Assembly (NCBI RefSeq): GCF_050589685.1
Contig: NZ_JBNGOS010000016.1
Location: 62,001 to 126,000, forward strand
Direction of reading: 5' to 3'
Origin: Saccharicrinis sp050589685
GTDB lineage: Bacteria; Bacteroidota; Bacteroidia; Bacteroidales; Marinilabiliaceae
Length of the DNA: 64,000 bases
In this document: positions 36,241 to 44,455 of the stretch, piece after piece
How the letters are laid out: each line of letters begins with the position of its first letter
Position numbering within the stretch: position 1 is the stretch's first letter
Made by a program: the position numbers and the translations under genes
The notes under the pieces: model-generated
What the model was told of the DNA's origin: nothing
Databases searched by the model: none
Seen by the model: only the letters and a program-made list of their open reading frames with translations

Positions 36241-36248
36241 TATTTTTG
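36241..36248 (+). promoter_or_regulatory. Bacteroidota-type -7 element for tsaB
   Basis: TATTTTTG fits the TAnnTTTG -7 consensus of the Bacteroidota housekeeping sigma factor and lies 23 bases before the tsaB ATG at 36271, so the leader would be very short. The same octamer precedes efp. A -33 TTG is not obvious. Confidence 0.5.
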
Positions 36249-36270
36249 CAATCTTATAACACAAGTATTT

Positions 36271-36978
36271 ATGGCTATAATTCTTTCACTGGAAACATCT
36301 ACAAAAGTATGTTCGGTATGTTTATCAAACAACCATACCATAGTTGCTAAAAAGGAACTCTTTGAGGCAAACTCGCATGCCACCCACCTTACCGTTTTTA
36401 TCCAGGATTTATTTAACGATTTACCGGACTTGAGCATCAACGATATCGATGCAGTAGCGGTAAGCAGTGGCCCGGGTTCCTATACCGGCTTACGGATTGG
36501 CGTTTCGGTTGCCAAGGGAATATGCTATGCACTTCATAAACCCCTGATTGCAATTACATCGTTGGAGTGCCTGGCACAGGCAGTTATTAACCATTCAGCA
36601 TTGAAGGGTAAAACCAGCAAAGACACCTTATTTTGCCCGATGATTGATGCACGCAGGATGGAGGTATATACGGCATTATTTAATGCAGACATGAAGTTGG
36701 TAGAGAAAATTAGTGCCCGAATCATTGATGAGGATAGTTACAAAGAAATCTTAGATAAACACCCCATGGTTTTTTTAGGGGATGGAGCCGAAAAATGTAA
36801 GGATACCATAGTACATTCCAACGCCCTGTTTTTGGATGGCCAATCCCCGTTGGCATCAAACATGGTAAATATTGCCCACAAAAAGTTTGAAAATTCGGAT
36901 TTCGAAGACGTTGCTTATTTTGAACCGTTTTATTTAAAAGACTTTGTGGCAACCACCCCAAAAAAGAAGGTCTTATAA
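36271..36978 (+). CDS. tsaB: tRNA threonylcarbamoyladenosine biosynthesis protein TsaB
   Basis: 235 residues from ATG 36271 (MAIILSLETSTKVCSVCL); the frame is open from 36160 but those 37 codons do not resemble the family and include the promoter. ASKHA-fold protein: LETSTKVCSV near the N terminus, then AVAVSSGPGSYTGLRIGVSVAKG (the SGPGSYTGLRIG signature) and FCPMIDARRMEVYTALF. With TsaC/TsaD/TsaE it makes the t6A37 modification of ANN-decoding tRNAs; TsaB is the non-catalytic dimerisation subunit of TsaD. Length typical. Own promoter candidate directly upstream. Confidence 0.95.
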   Translation: MAIILSLETSTKVCSVCLSNNHTIVAKKELFEANSHATHLTVFIQDLFNDLPDLSINDIDAVAVSSGPGSYTGLRIGVSVAKGICYALHKPLIAITSLECLAQAVINHSALKGKTSKDTLFCPMIDARRMEVYTALFNADMKLVEKISARIIDEDSYKEILDKHPMVFLGDGAEKCKDTIVHSNALFLDGQSPLASNMVNIAHKKFENSDFEDVAYFEPFYLKDFVATTPKKKVL

Positions 36979-37138
36979 ATTTGGTCTGGTAATTGTTGAA
37001 CCCGTATTGTGCATTTAAAAATATAAATGCATAATTTGAAGAAAGAAAATCATCTGGTTAAGCCAAACAGCTAAACACTACTATGATGATCTTCTTTGTT
37101 AGGATTTAACCCTGACAGCATCAAATAAATCGATTACT

Positions 37139-37936
37139 ATGCATAAACATATACTCACGATCTTTCTGGTCATAATGCTGCTTGGCAATCACATTGCTTC
37201 TGCTAAAAACAATCCAGGCGCAGATGGCAACCATACCTATCAGCCGGGAGAAAAATTAAAATACAGTCTTAAATACGGCTTTATAAAAGGAGGTTACATT
37301 TCGTTCACCGTTAAAGATACACTATGGAACGGAATCAACACGCACGAACTGGAGCTTTTTGCCAAAACTTCGGGTATGGTAGATGTCTTATTTAAAGTAC
37401 GGGACAAATATGCCAGTTACATTGACCCAACCTCGGATCAACCCTTAAAATCTGTTCGGGATATCAGGGAAGGAAGATATGAATACTATAACGAGGTGGT
37501 TTACGACTACCATACCTTAAGGGAAGATTCCATCACCATTCAGAGCAAGAAATCCGGCAGCGTGAGGGTCCCCCCCCATATTCATGATATTGTATCGGCG
37601 TTTTACTTTGCCCGCAGGTACAAATTTAACGATCAAATGAAAGTGGGCGATATATTGGAATTCACGACTTATTTCAGCGATGAGATATTCCCTTTGAAAA
37701 TAAAATATGTGGGTAACCAAATGGTCAGAACTAAGTTCGGGAAAAGCGAATGTTATCTATTCCACCCTGTGACTGAGGTTGGCAGGATGTTTGAAACGGA
37801 AGAGGATATGAAAATATGGGTGACACGGGATAAAAACAAAATACCGATTAAGGCAAAGGTCAACTTAAAAGTTGGATCATTCACCTGCGAGCTTATCGAG
37901 CATACGGGATTAAAAAATGCACTTGGCAAGCAATAA
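37139..37936 (+). CDS. DUF3108 domain periplasmic protein
   Basis: 265 residues with signal peptide (ILTIFLVIMLLGNHIASA). The mature part is one DUF3108 domain: YQPGEKLKYSLKYGFIKGGYISF, ELELFAKTSGMVDVLFKVRDKYASYID, then the closing IWVTRDKNKIPIKAKVNLKVGS strand pair typical of the family. Beta-rich lipocalin-like envelope protein of unknown function; often conserved in single copy in Bacteroidota. Monocistronic between tsaB and efp. Confidence 0.85.
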   Translation: MHKHILTIFLVIMLLGNHIASAKNNPGADGNHTYQPGEKLKYSLKYGFIKGGYISFTVKDTLWNGINTHELELFAKTSGMVDVLFKVRDKYASYIDPTSDQPLKSVRDIREGRYEYYNEVVYDYHTLREDSITIQSKKSGSVRVPPHIHDIVSAFYFARRYKFNDQMKVGDILEFTTYFSDEIFPLKIKYVGNQMVRTKFGKSECYLFHPVTEVGRMFETEEDMKIWVTRDKNKIPIKAKVNLKVGSFTCELIEHTGLKNALGKQ

Positions 37937-38116
37937 GCCAATCCCGCAAAACTGAAGCCTGAATTGTAATGGCAAGTATGCCGGGAGTCTTTCTATTGTT
38001 TTACAACGGCATACATTTTTCTCCATACCATGGAAATATTTAGATATGAATATGCCAATTAATCTCCCACTTGCTAATTAATATACATAATTATTAGCTA
38101 TTCCAAGTATTTGATT

Positions 38117-38124
38117 TATTTTTG
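38117..38124 (+). promoter_or_regulatory. Bacteroidota-type -7 element for efp
   Basis: TATTTTTG (TAnnTTTG type), 42 bases before the efp ATG, in an A+T-rich spacer; identical octamer upstream of tsaB. Confidence 0.45.
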
Positions 38125-38166
38125 CAGCACAAAAACAGTTTATACAAAGATTTAATTAAGAACACT

Positions 38167-38736
38167 ATGGCAACTACAGCTGATATCAGAAACGGGATGT
38201 GTATTGAATTCAAGAACGACTTGTATTCAATAGTGCAGTTTCAGCATGTAAAACCGGGTAAAGGTCCGGCTTTTGTACGTACCAAACTGAAGAACATTTC
38301 TACAGGAAAAGTAATTGACAATACTTTCTCGGCCGGACATAAAATCAACGAGCAACGCGTTGAGCGCCGTTCATACCAGTATTTATATAAAGATGACATG
38401 GGTTACGTTTTTATGAACAACGAAACCTATGAGCAAGTTACAATTGAAGAAAAGCTAATTGAAAATCACGACTTATTGAAAGATGGCTTGACTTGTGAAG
38501 TAGTTTACCACGCCGATACCGAGACACCTCTTTTAGTAGATCTTCCGATGCATATTGAGTTTGAGGTTACCTACACCGAACCGGGCGTAAGAGGGGACAC
38601 TTCATCTACCAACTCACTAAAACCGGCTACCATTGATACAGGGGCCCAAATAATGGTTCCATTGTTTGTAAACACGGAAGATTGGATCAAGGTGGACACG
38701 CGTGACCGTTCGTACGTTGAACGAGTTAAAAAATAA
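38167..38736 (+). CDS. efp: elongation factor P
   Basis: 189 residues from ATG 38167 (MATTADIRNGMCIEF); an in-frame ATG 15 codons upstream is rejected because it precedes the conserved start and lies next to the promoter element. Three OB-like domains: KOW-like N domain with the loop KPGKGPAF whose Lys32 sits at the site that is post-translationally modified in many species, a central domain, and the C-terminal domain with VPLFVNTEDWIKVDTRDRSYVERVKK. Relieves ribosome stalling at polyproline. No EpmA/EarP-type modification gene lies nearby. Confidence 0.97.
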   Translation: MATTADIRNGMCIEFKNDLYSIVQFQHVKPGKGPAFVRTKLKNISTGKVIDNTFSAGHKINEQRVERRSYQYLYKDDMGYVFMNNETYEQVTIEEKLIENHDLLKDGLTCEVVYHADTETPLLVDLPMHIEFEVTYTEPGVRGDTSSTNSLKPATIDTGAQIMVPLFVNTEDWIKVDTRDRSYVERVKK

Positions 38737-38889
38737 TTCTATCAGACCACAAAATCGAGCCTGGCACATTTCAGGGCTTTTTGATATTACCTGAACTACA
38801 GGGGCCTTTTTACGGGATTCAAGAAAATACATTTTCTTTAGGTCGAAAAAATTTAATATCTTACCATTCCAAAAGGTTTAAAAAATTCT

Positions 38890-40122
38890 ATGGTAACGCA
38901 GCTTCAAAAAAAAAGACTCCGGCTTTTTAAAGACAGGTTGAATATTCTGTTAGACATTGCTCAAACGATCAATGAGGACCACAGCATAGACGACTTACTG
39001 TCGGAGTTTGAAGTGCTTTTGCGCGAGGAACTTGAAGTGGGCAAGATACTGGTTTTTACTTTTGGAGATGGAAAATGGGAAAACCTGTTAAACTCCGGTG
39101 TCACCAAAGAAGAAGTTGCCAATATAGATGTTGAACGGGACCTTGCACAATATCGGAATATAGAAAACATTACCATATCACACCCTCCACAGCTCAAAGG
39201 GTTTGATGCCGTAATTCCATTATTTCACCGATACAAATCGATTGGCTTTGTGTTAATTGGTGATGTGGACGAAGAACAAACAGGTATAAGCCCCACGATC
39301 AAGCATCTAAAACTGATTCAGATCATCTCCAATCTGATCATCGTTTTTATCGAAAACAAACGGATGCAGAATGAATTGCTTGAGCAAGAGGCTATGCGAA
39401 AAGAGATGGAGCTGGCTTCCCGCATCCAATCGAAACTTGTTCCCGCAGACGACCACCTTCCCGTTAGCACTAAATACACAATCCATACCTTTTACCACCC
39501 CCAGTTCGAAGTCGGGGGGGATTACTACGACTTTATCCGGCTTTCGAAAAACGTACTTGGCTTTTGTATTGCTGATGTTTCCGGGAAAGGGATTTCTGCG
39601 GCCATATTGATGTCGAACTTTCAAGCAGTTTTCCGTACCCTTTATACACCCAGCATAAACCTAAAAAGACTGGCCCATGGGCTGAACAGAAAGGTGAACA
39701 TGAGTGCCAACAACGAGAAATTCATCACCATGTTTTTGGGAAAGTACAATACCATTACCCGAAAATTAACCTATATCAATGCGGGCCATTTGCCGCCCAT
39801 GCTGTTTGACCCAAAAAAGAAGCATCTGATTCACCTCGACAAAGGGTGTATAGGTTTAGGCATGCTCGATGAGATACCTTCTATTGAAGTTGGCAGTGTA
39901 CGAATTCCGCGAAATTCCAAGTTTTTGGCCTTTACTGACGGTTTGGTGGAATTGGAGAATGGCGATCAGATAGAATCGGGCATGAAACCCATTGAGGATA
40001 TTATTTCGGACAGCAACAATATTGAAACAAATATGGAAGCCCTCAAGGAGCTGATTCAGGTACAGCTCGAAAGAGGCTCAGTGTTTGACGACATCTCCGT
40101 TACGGGTCTGGAATTCAAATAA
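38890..40122 (+). CDS. GAF-SpoIIE/RsbU-type PP2C serine phosphatase
   Basis: 410 residues, soluble. N-terminal helix and GAF-like sensor (about 10-155), a coiled linker with EQEAMRKEMELASRIQSKLVP (the region usually preceding SpoIIE domains), then a PPM phosphatase domain with VGGDYYDFIRL, CIADVSGKGISAAILMS, YINAGHLPPMLFD and AFTDGLVELEN. The Asp residues in GGDYYDF, DVSGKG and FTDGL are the metal ligands. Members dephosphorylate anti-sigma-factor antagonists. No anti-sigma kinase or STAS protein is adjacent, so targets are elsewhere. Confidence 0.92.
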   Translation: MVTQLQKKRLRLFKDRLNILLDIAQTINEDHSIDDLLSEFEVLLREELEVGKILVFTFGDGKWENLLNSGVTKEEVANIDVERDLAQYRNIENITISHPPQLKGFDAVIPLFHRYKSIGFVLIGDVDEEQTGISPTIKHLKLIQIISNLIIVFIENKRMQNELLEQEAMRKEMELASRIQSKLVPADDHLPVSTKYTIHTFYHPQFEVGGDYYDFIRLSKNVLGFCIADVSGKGISAAILMSNFQAVFRTLYTPSINLKRLAHGLNRKVNMSANNEKFITMFLGKYNTITRKLTYINAGHLPPMLFDPKKKHLIHLDKGCIGLGMLDEIPSIEVGSVRIPRNSKFLAFTDGLVELENGDQIESGMKPIEDIISDSNNIETNMEALKELIQVQLERGSVFDDISVTGLEFK

Positions 40123-40149
40123 AAAAGGAGCTATCTGCTCCTTTTTTAT
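40121..40149. terminator. bidirectional terminator between convergent phosphatase and yfhO-type genes
   Basis: AAAAAAGGAGC / GCTCCTTTTTT around a 5-base loop with T run on each strand; it overlaps the end of the phosphatase gene stop and ends 15 bases before the next gene's stop. Confidence 0.9.
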
Positions 40150-40164
40150 GTTTTATCACTGTCG

Positions 40165-42678
40165 TTAGTTTTGTCTTTTAACCGATTTATATATCGCAAA
40201 TAATATCAACGCGAGTATTAACAGTGAGCTTATCAACGAAATCAGCTGCCCCAATTTAAAAGATACAGGTTCAAATTTAAATTCGAGTTTATGTTGACCT
40301 TCCGGCAACATTACCGCTCTTAATATGTAGTTGGCTCTTTTGATATCAATCTTCTCTCCATCCACATAAGCATTCCAACCTTTGGGATAGTAAATCTGCG
40401 AGAATACCGCTAACTGTTCTTGCTTGATCGAATAGTCGTAAACAATATGGTTTGGCTCATATTTTTGAATGCTTAAGGAACCCGACACTGAATCTACTTG
40501 ATACGATTCCAGATCTTTGAATTCCGATATATTAACTACCGCTTTTTCGCTTAAAGGAACATGATTTAAAGCATCAATAGCCCCATCAGGGGCCTGAACC
40601 GGATATACCTCCTTAACAAACCAGGCATCGCCCATTGCATTATTATTTACAATCGGACCAGCATTAGGGCTGTACACAATATATTTAGCATTAAGCATAT
40701 TCAACACATGCATATCGGCTAACTTATCCTGGATCTCTTGTTCATCACCTTGGTTTTGCAATACCGAAATCACCGATCTCCAATCGCTCATTAAATATCT
40801 GTCAATCAAATCCTGGTACCTGCGCAGCTTGGCTCCGTGATAACCTCCTATCGACTCGTGGTGGTATGATGTAACCACTTCTTTAAATGGATCTCTGTAT
40901 ATCGAAAAGACTCTTTCTCCATCCTTTTTCTGTTTGTTGATGGCTTTATCGGCCTTGCTTATCGCAAATTCCTGACCTACTTTTCGCTTGCTCTGAAAAT
41001 GATCGTTATTTAAGTAACGTTTGTCAACTCCCCAATGATCAATAAGGATCAATAAGCCCAGACCCCAAATCAGATACTTGCCCGATAATTTTTGGGTGGC
41101 AAAAAACCAAACTGATGCAGAAGCGATCAGTATAAAGGCAAACGATCTAAAAGCATCTGATTTTAACAAGTATACGCGGGCAATTTTAAGGTTGGCCAAT
41201 ATCCCATCGAAATAGGCAGAAACCTGTGCTGCCTGAGCTGCATTCTGCTGCATGGCCTGTTGCTTTTGCTGTACAATAGCATTTAATTCGGCATCACTAA
41301 TAAAACTAAAAAAGGCATGGGGAAACAGATAAAAAAGCAAACTGATACCACCCGTTAATCCGAATGCGGCAAAGAATTTCCAATTGGTCTCCCTAATGAG
41401 TTGTGGCTTATTAAAAACCTCTCTTAACCCTAAAAACCCAAGTGCAGGAATCGTAAATGAAGCAATCACCATAGCCATCTCCACCGTACGGAACTTATTG
41501 TATAGCGGAAAATTATAAAACATAAAGTCGGTAAATGCCGGAAAGTGACGTCCCCAGGCTAAAAAGAAGGAAAAAACAGTAGCTGCTACCAGCCACCATT
41601 TATCGGGTCCCCGGTAGAAGAACATTCCCAGCATAAACAAAAAACAAACCACAGCGCCCGCGTAAACAGGCCCGGACGTAAACGGTCGCCCACCCCAATA
41701 TTGGCTTTGACCACCTACCGCTTCTTTAAACTGACTGTCGACGTTATCCAACGCCGACTTATTATTGGAAATCGCTTCGGAAGCCCCTCCCACCGCATTC
41801 GGAACTATTAAAGTCCATGTACCCTGAGGCTCCAGGCTCCAGGCATGCGCATAATCCTTATCCAAACCGCTATGCTGTTTTTTCCCATCTTCCGGGGCTA
41901 ATTCTGATTTACCGCGGATACTGTATTTGCCATATTCATAGGTAGTCCATAAGTTTGTGATATTGGGCAATACGGCCAGAAGAGCGGCCGCAACCAACAC
42001 CCCGGATGCCTTAGCAAATTGATTCAAGCTTTTGTGAACAACAGCGTATGCCAGTCGCGAAATAACCAATATCATAACCAACATAGCCAAATAATAAGTT
42101 ATTTGCATATGGTTATAGGCTATCTGAACCCCCAAAGCGATGGTGGTAAACAATCCTCCAACCCACATATTACGATTATACGTATATATAATTCCCGCAA
42201 TTACCGGAGCCATTAATGCAACAGTGTAGGCTTGTGTTATATGGCCGGCGACTATAATAATGAGATTGTACGAGCCAAAACCAAAAGCCAATGCCCCTAT
42301 GAGACTAAAACGCCAATCCATTTTTAAACTCAGTAGGAAAATATAGAATCCCAACAAATATAAAAATAGGATGGCTACGGTATGATATGGCATACCCATC
42401 CTTGAAGTTCTGTTGATATACGAAAATATATTTTTGGAAGCGTCTCCTTTAATTTGATACGCCGGCATGCCGCTAAAGGCACTGTTGGTCCATTGCGACT
42501 TGTTTCCTGTTTCCTTTTCAAACTCCCTTAGCTCCTGGGCCATACCAATTGCATGGCTGTCGTCCATTTGCATTAAGGTTTTATTTTTCAGCACGGGACT
42601 AAAGTAAGCGAAGCTCAGAACAATAAATAACAATACGGTACCAACGTAGGGTAAGGAAGATTTTAATTTATCAATCAT
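40165..42678 (-). CDS. YfhO family large membrane protein
   Basis: About 837 residues from ATG 42678 (MIDKLKSSLPYVGTVL); a Met three codons upstream is equally open. About 12-14 membrane helices with GT-C-like layout: first helix, then the long loop PVLKNKTLMQMDDSHAIGMAQELREF (Asp-rich motif of GT-C type transferases), SAFSGMPAYQ, and a C-terminal beta domain (about 700-810, IYYPKGWNAYVDGEKIDI), as in YfhO proteins that glycosylate lipoteichoic acid in Firmicutes. In Gram-negative Bacteroidota the acceptor is unknown. Single gene. Confidence 0.9.
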   Translation of the reverse strand: MIDKLKSSLPYVGTVLLFIVLSFAYFSPVLKNKTLMQMDDSHAIGMAQELREFEKETGNKSQWTNSAFSGMPAYQIKGDASKNIFSYINRTSRMGMPYHTVAILFLYLLGFYIFLLSLKMDWRFSLIGALAFGFGSYNLIIIVAGHITQAYTVALMAPVIAGIIYTYNRNMWVGGLFTTIALGVQIAYNHMQITYYLAMLVMILVISRLAYAVVHKSLNQFAKASGVLVAAALLAVLPNITNLWTTYEYGKYSIRGKSELAPEDGKKQHSGLDKDYAHAWSLEPQGTWTLIVPNAVGGASEAISNNKSALDNVDSQFKEAVGGQSQYWGGRPFTSGPVYAGAVVCFLFMLGMFFYRGPDKWWLVAATVFSFFLAWGRHFPAFTDFMFYNFPLYNKFRTVEMAMVIASFTIPALGFLGLREVFNKPQLIRETNWKFFAAFGLTGGISLLFYLFPHAFFSFISDAELNAIVQQKQQAMQQNAAQAAQVSAYFDGILANLKIARVYLLKSDAFRSFAFILIASASVWFFATQKLSGKYLIWGLGLLILIDHWGVDKRYLNNDHFQSKRKVGQEFAISKADKAINKQKKDGERVFSIYRDPFKEVVTSYHHESIGGYHGAKLRRYQDLIDRYLMSDWRSVISVLQNQGDEQEIQDKLADMHVLNMLNAKYIVYSPNAGPIVNNNAMGDAWFVKEVYPVQAPDGAIDALNHVPLSEKAVVNISEFKDLESYQVDSVSGSLSIQKYEPNHIVYDYSIKQEQLAVFSQIYYPKGWNAYVDGEKIDIKRANYILRAVMLPEGQHKLEFKFEPVSFKLGQLISLISSLLILALILFAIYKSVKRQN

Positions 42679-42708
42679 GTTATACATTTATAAAAAGAAT
42701 CAGTCGTG

Positions 42709-42754
42709 TATCCGCGCATAGCGGGATGTATACAAATACCTGCCTGATGGCAGG
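42709..42754. repeat. two small hairpins upstream of the yfhO-type gene
   Basis: ATCCGC-gcata-GCGGGAT (42709-42726, one wobble) and CCTGCC-TGAT-GGCAGG (42739-42754) lie in the leader region. G+C-rich relative to surroundings. No T runs. Function unknown; resembles short dispersed palindromes of Bacteroidota intergenic DNA. Confidence 0.45.
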
Positions 42755-42951
42755 CCAATAATTAAATGAAAAGCATTTAGATACAGGTCACACTCAATAC
42801 CAAACACATTTAACAATCGGTAATTTAATGAATTTTAAAACTGCCTAAAAATATACAAAAAGGGCATACGGTGCAACGGGTATTTTATAGTCAATTTGAA
42901 TGATTTTAACACCTAAGTTAACGTCTGTTAATTTGACAAAACAACAATTTT

Positions 42952-42993
42952 ATGGCACGAACATTGTTGATTATTCTACCGAAGAGCAATTAA
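42952..42993 (+). CDS. candidate 13-codon leader ORF at motif B
   Basis: ATG to TAA encodes MARTLLIILPKSN; the stop codon overlaps the first bases of motif B. Upstream is A+T-rich with TTTGAC at 42932-42937 and no strong ribosome site. Compare the 13-codon ORF before motif A. The region 42688-43157 contains only these short elements. Confidence 0.35.
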   Translation: MARTLLIILPKSN

Positions 42994-43025
42994 GTTTTTC
43001 ATAGATTAGGTTAGGGTTTAAGTTT
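42992..43025 (+). repeat. conserved T-rich motif, copy B
   Basis: AAGTTTTTCATAGATTAGG followed by TTAGGGTTTAAGTTT. Same motif as copies A (35974) and C (43089). Confidence 0.72.
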
Positions 43026-43027
43026 GG

Positions 43028-43061
43028 TAATCGAGGCATCACTCGATGTCTCGATTATTTT
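43028..43061 (+). terminator. intrinsic terminator after motif B
   Basis: Hairpin TAATCGAG-CATC / GATG-CTCGATTA with one central mismatch, short loop ACTC, followed by T run to 43061. Starts two bases after motif B. Confidence 0.82.
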
Positions 43062-43088
43062 TTAAACCACATAAAAATTGAAGAGTTT

Positions 43089-43120
43089 AAGTTTTTTTTC
43101 ATAGATTAGGGTTTAAGTTT
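43089..43120 (+). repeat. conserved T-rich motif, copy C
   Basis: AAGTTTTTTTTCATAGATTA followed by GGGTTTAAGTTT; in tandem with copy B at a distance of 97 bases. An 11-codon ORF (43046-43081, MSRLFFKPHKN) ends eight bases upstream, but its ATG lies inside the preceding terminator stem. Confidence 0.72.
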
Positions 43121-43157
43121 AAAAAGGAGCGTTTCAACGGAAACACTCCTTTTTTTT
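43121..43157 (+). terminator. intrinsic terminator after motif C
   Basis: AAAAAGGAG-GTTTC / GAAAC-CTCCTTTTT stem with one mismatch pair and a short loop, followed by nine T residues. Starts directly at the end of motif C. Confidence 0.88.
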
Positions 43158-44182
43158 TCTGTGGGTGCTGGTCGACAGTATGCCGAAGTGATCGGAAAAG
43201 TCGTCAATTGTCAGGTCGGAGTTTATGCTTCGCCGGTGAATGGGACATCGGCCTCGTTGATAATTGAACGCATCTTCTTGCCTAAATCATGGATAACAAA
43301 GAAAGGTGTAACCAGGCAAAAATACCGGACGAAGGATGTCGTCAATTTAAAACCAAGCCGAAACTGGCTTTGTCCTTGATAAAACAGGATGTCGAAAGGG
43401 GTGTTGTTTTTGACTGGATAGGTGGGGATGGACTGTACGGACTCAACACAAAGTTTTGTAACGGACTGGAGGCAATGGGACTCTTCTATGTTTTGATGTT
43501 CACAAAGCCGGGAAAGTGTTCCTTCTGGAACCGGCATTTTCAGTACCCGAGACCAAAACCAACAAAGGTCGTAAGCCATCAAAAATACAGCCGGACACCA
43601 AGTCTGTGCGGTTGGACAATCTAACAAAATCAATTTCCCCGGAGCTTTCGCAAAAGAAAGAGATCAGAGAAACCGTTCAGGACAAGTTGTGCCTTTGGTT
43701 CCACAAAAGAACTATTTGGAGCTGGGACGGGAAAAGTGAAAAAGCAAAAAAAAAAGAATTCTGATAATTACCAAAACAACAGACGCAAAGCCAAAGATAA
43801 AATACAGTGTCAGCAGCGGTGAGCCTGATGCCTATACGCATAAAGAATATGCCTATTTTGTGAGTCAGTGATATTGGGATGGAAAGATCTTTGGATAATG
43901 CAAAGAGCGAACTGGGGATATCTGATTATCAAATAAGGAAATGGCAATCATAGCAGACCCACTATACAATTGCAATGATGGCTTTGTTACACATTACAGA
44001 ACAGCTGATCGTAAACAGAAGATGTTCCCCTGCTAAGTTTAAGAGATGCACGAATATCAATAGTTTCTAACATCTGTGCAACACAGGTTGAACTGAAACG
44101 CAGAGCCATGCAAATGCTAATACGACATAGGAAACGTAGGAAGGATATTGATTTCGCACATTACAACAAAGAGAAAGAATAA
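43158..44182 (+). mobile_element. decayed IS701-type (DDE) transposase remnant
   Basis: Successive plus-strand fragments in different frames reproduce the second half of an IS701-family transposase: VGAGRQYAEVIGKVVNCQVG, then LPKSWI...ERCNQAKIPDEGCRQFKTKPKLALSLI, VVFDWIGGDGLYGLN (containing the second catalytic Asp), FLLEPAFSVP, a diverged KPKIKYSVSSGEPDAYTHKE, YAYFVSQ, SLDNAKSELGISDYQIRKWQS and a basic C terminus ending at TAA 44180-44182. At least three frameshifts and several stops (43871, 43898, 43951 region). The N-terminal third is missing: similarity begins directly after terminator C. No terminal inverted repeats or target duplication could be recognised. Inactive. Confidence 0.82.
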
Positions 44183-44455
44183 AATCGAAAGTAGAACTAG
44201 GAAATACTTTTAATTTTGCTGCTGAAGCGTAGATAGGAACGACCCAAATTACTTATGCCGCTTTTGTTCTAACCAAACATCAACTACAACTTGTCCGTTT
44301 ATGCTTTACTAAAATGCAAAACGAATGCTTAATCTCAATCCCATCCTTTTTGTACATTACAATTGTAATGAGATACTTTTTCATGCAAAACAATTGGTAA
44401 ATTCCTTTGTTATTAACCGAATGGTAATTAAATTTATACAAATACATTGTTGTAA

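Noticed and set aside
38740..38830. Terminator after efp
   Set aside because: Only a 4-bp CCTG/CAGG stem before the T-rich stretch; too weak.
43046..43081. 11-codon ORF before motif C as a genuine leader peptide
   Set aside because: Its ATG lies in the terminator stem after motif B; mentioned only as part of the pattern, not listed as a gene.
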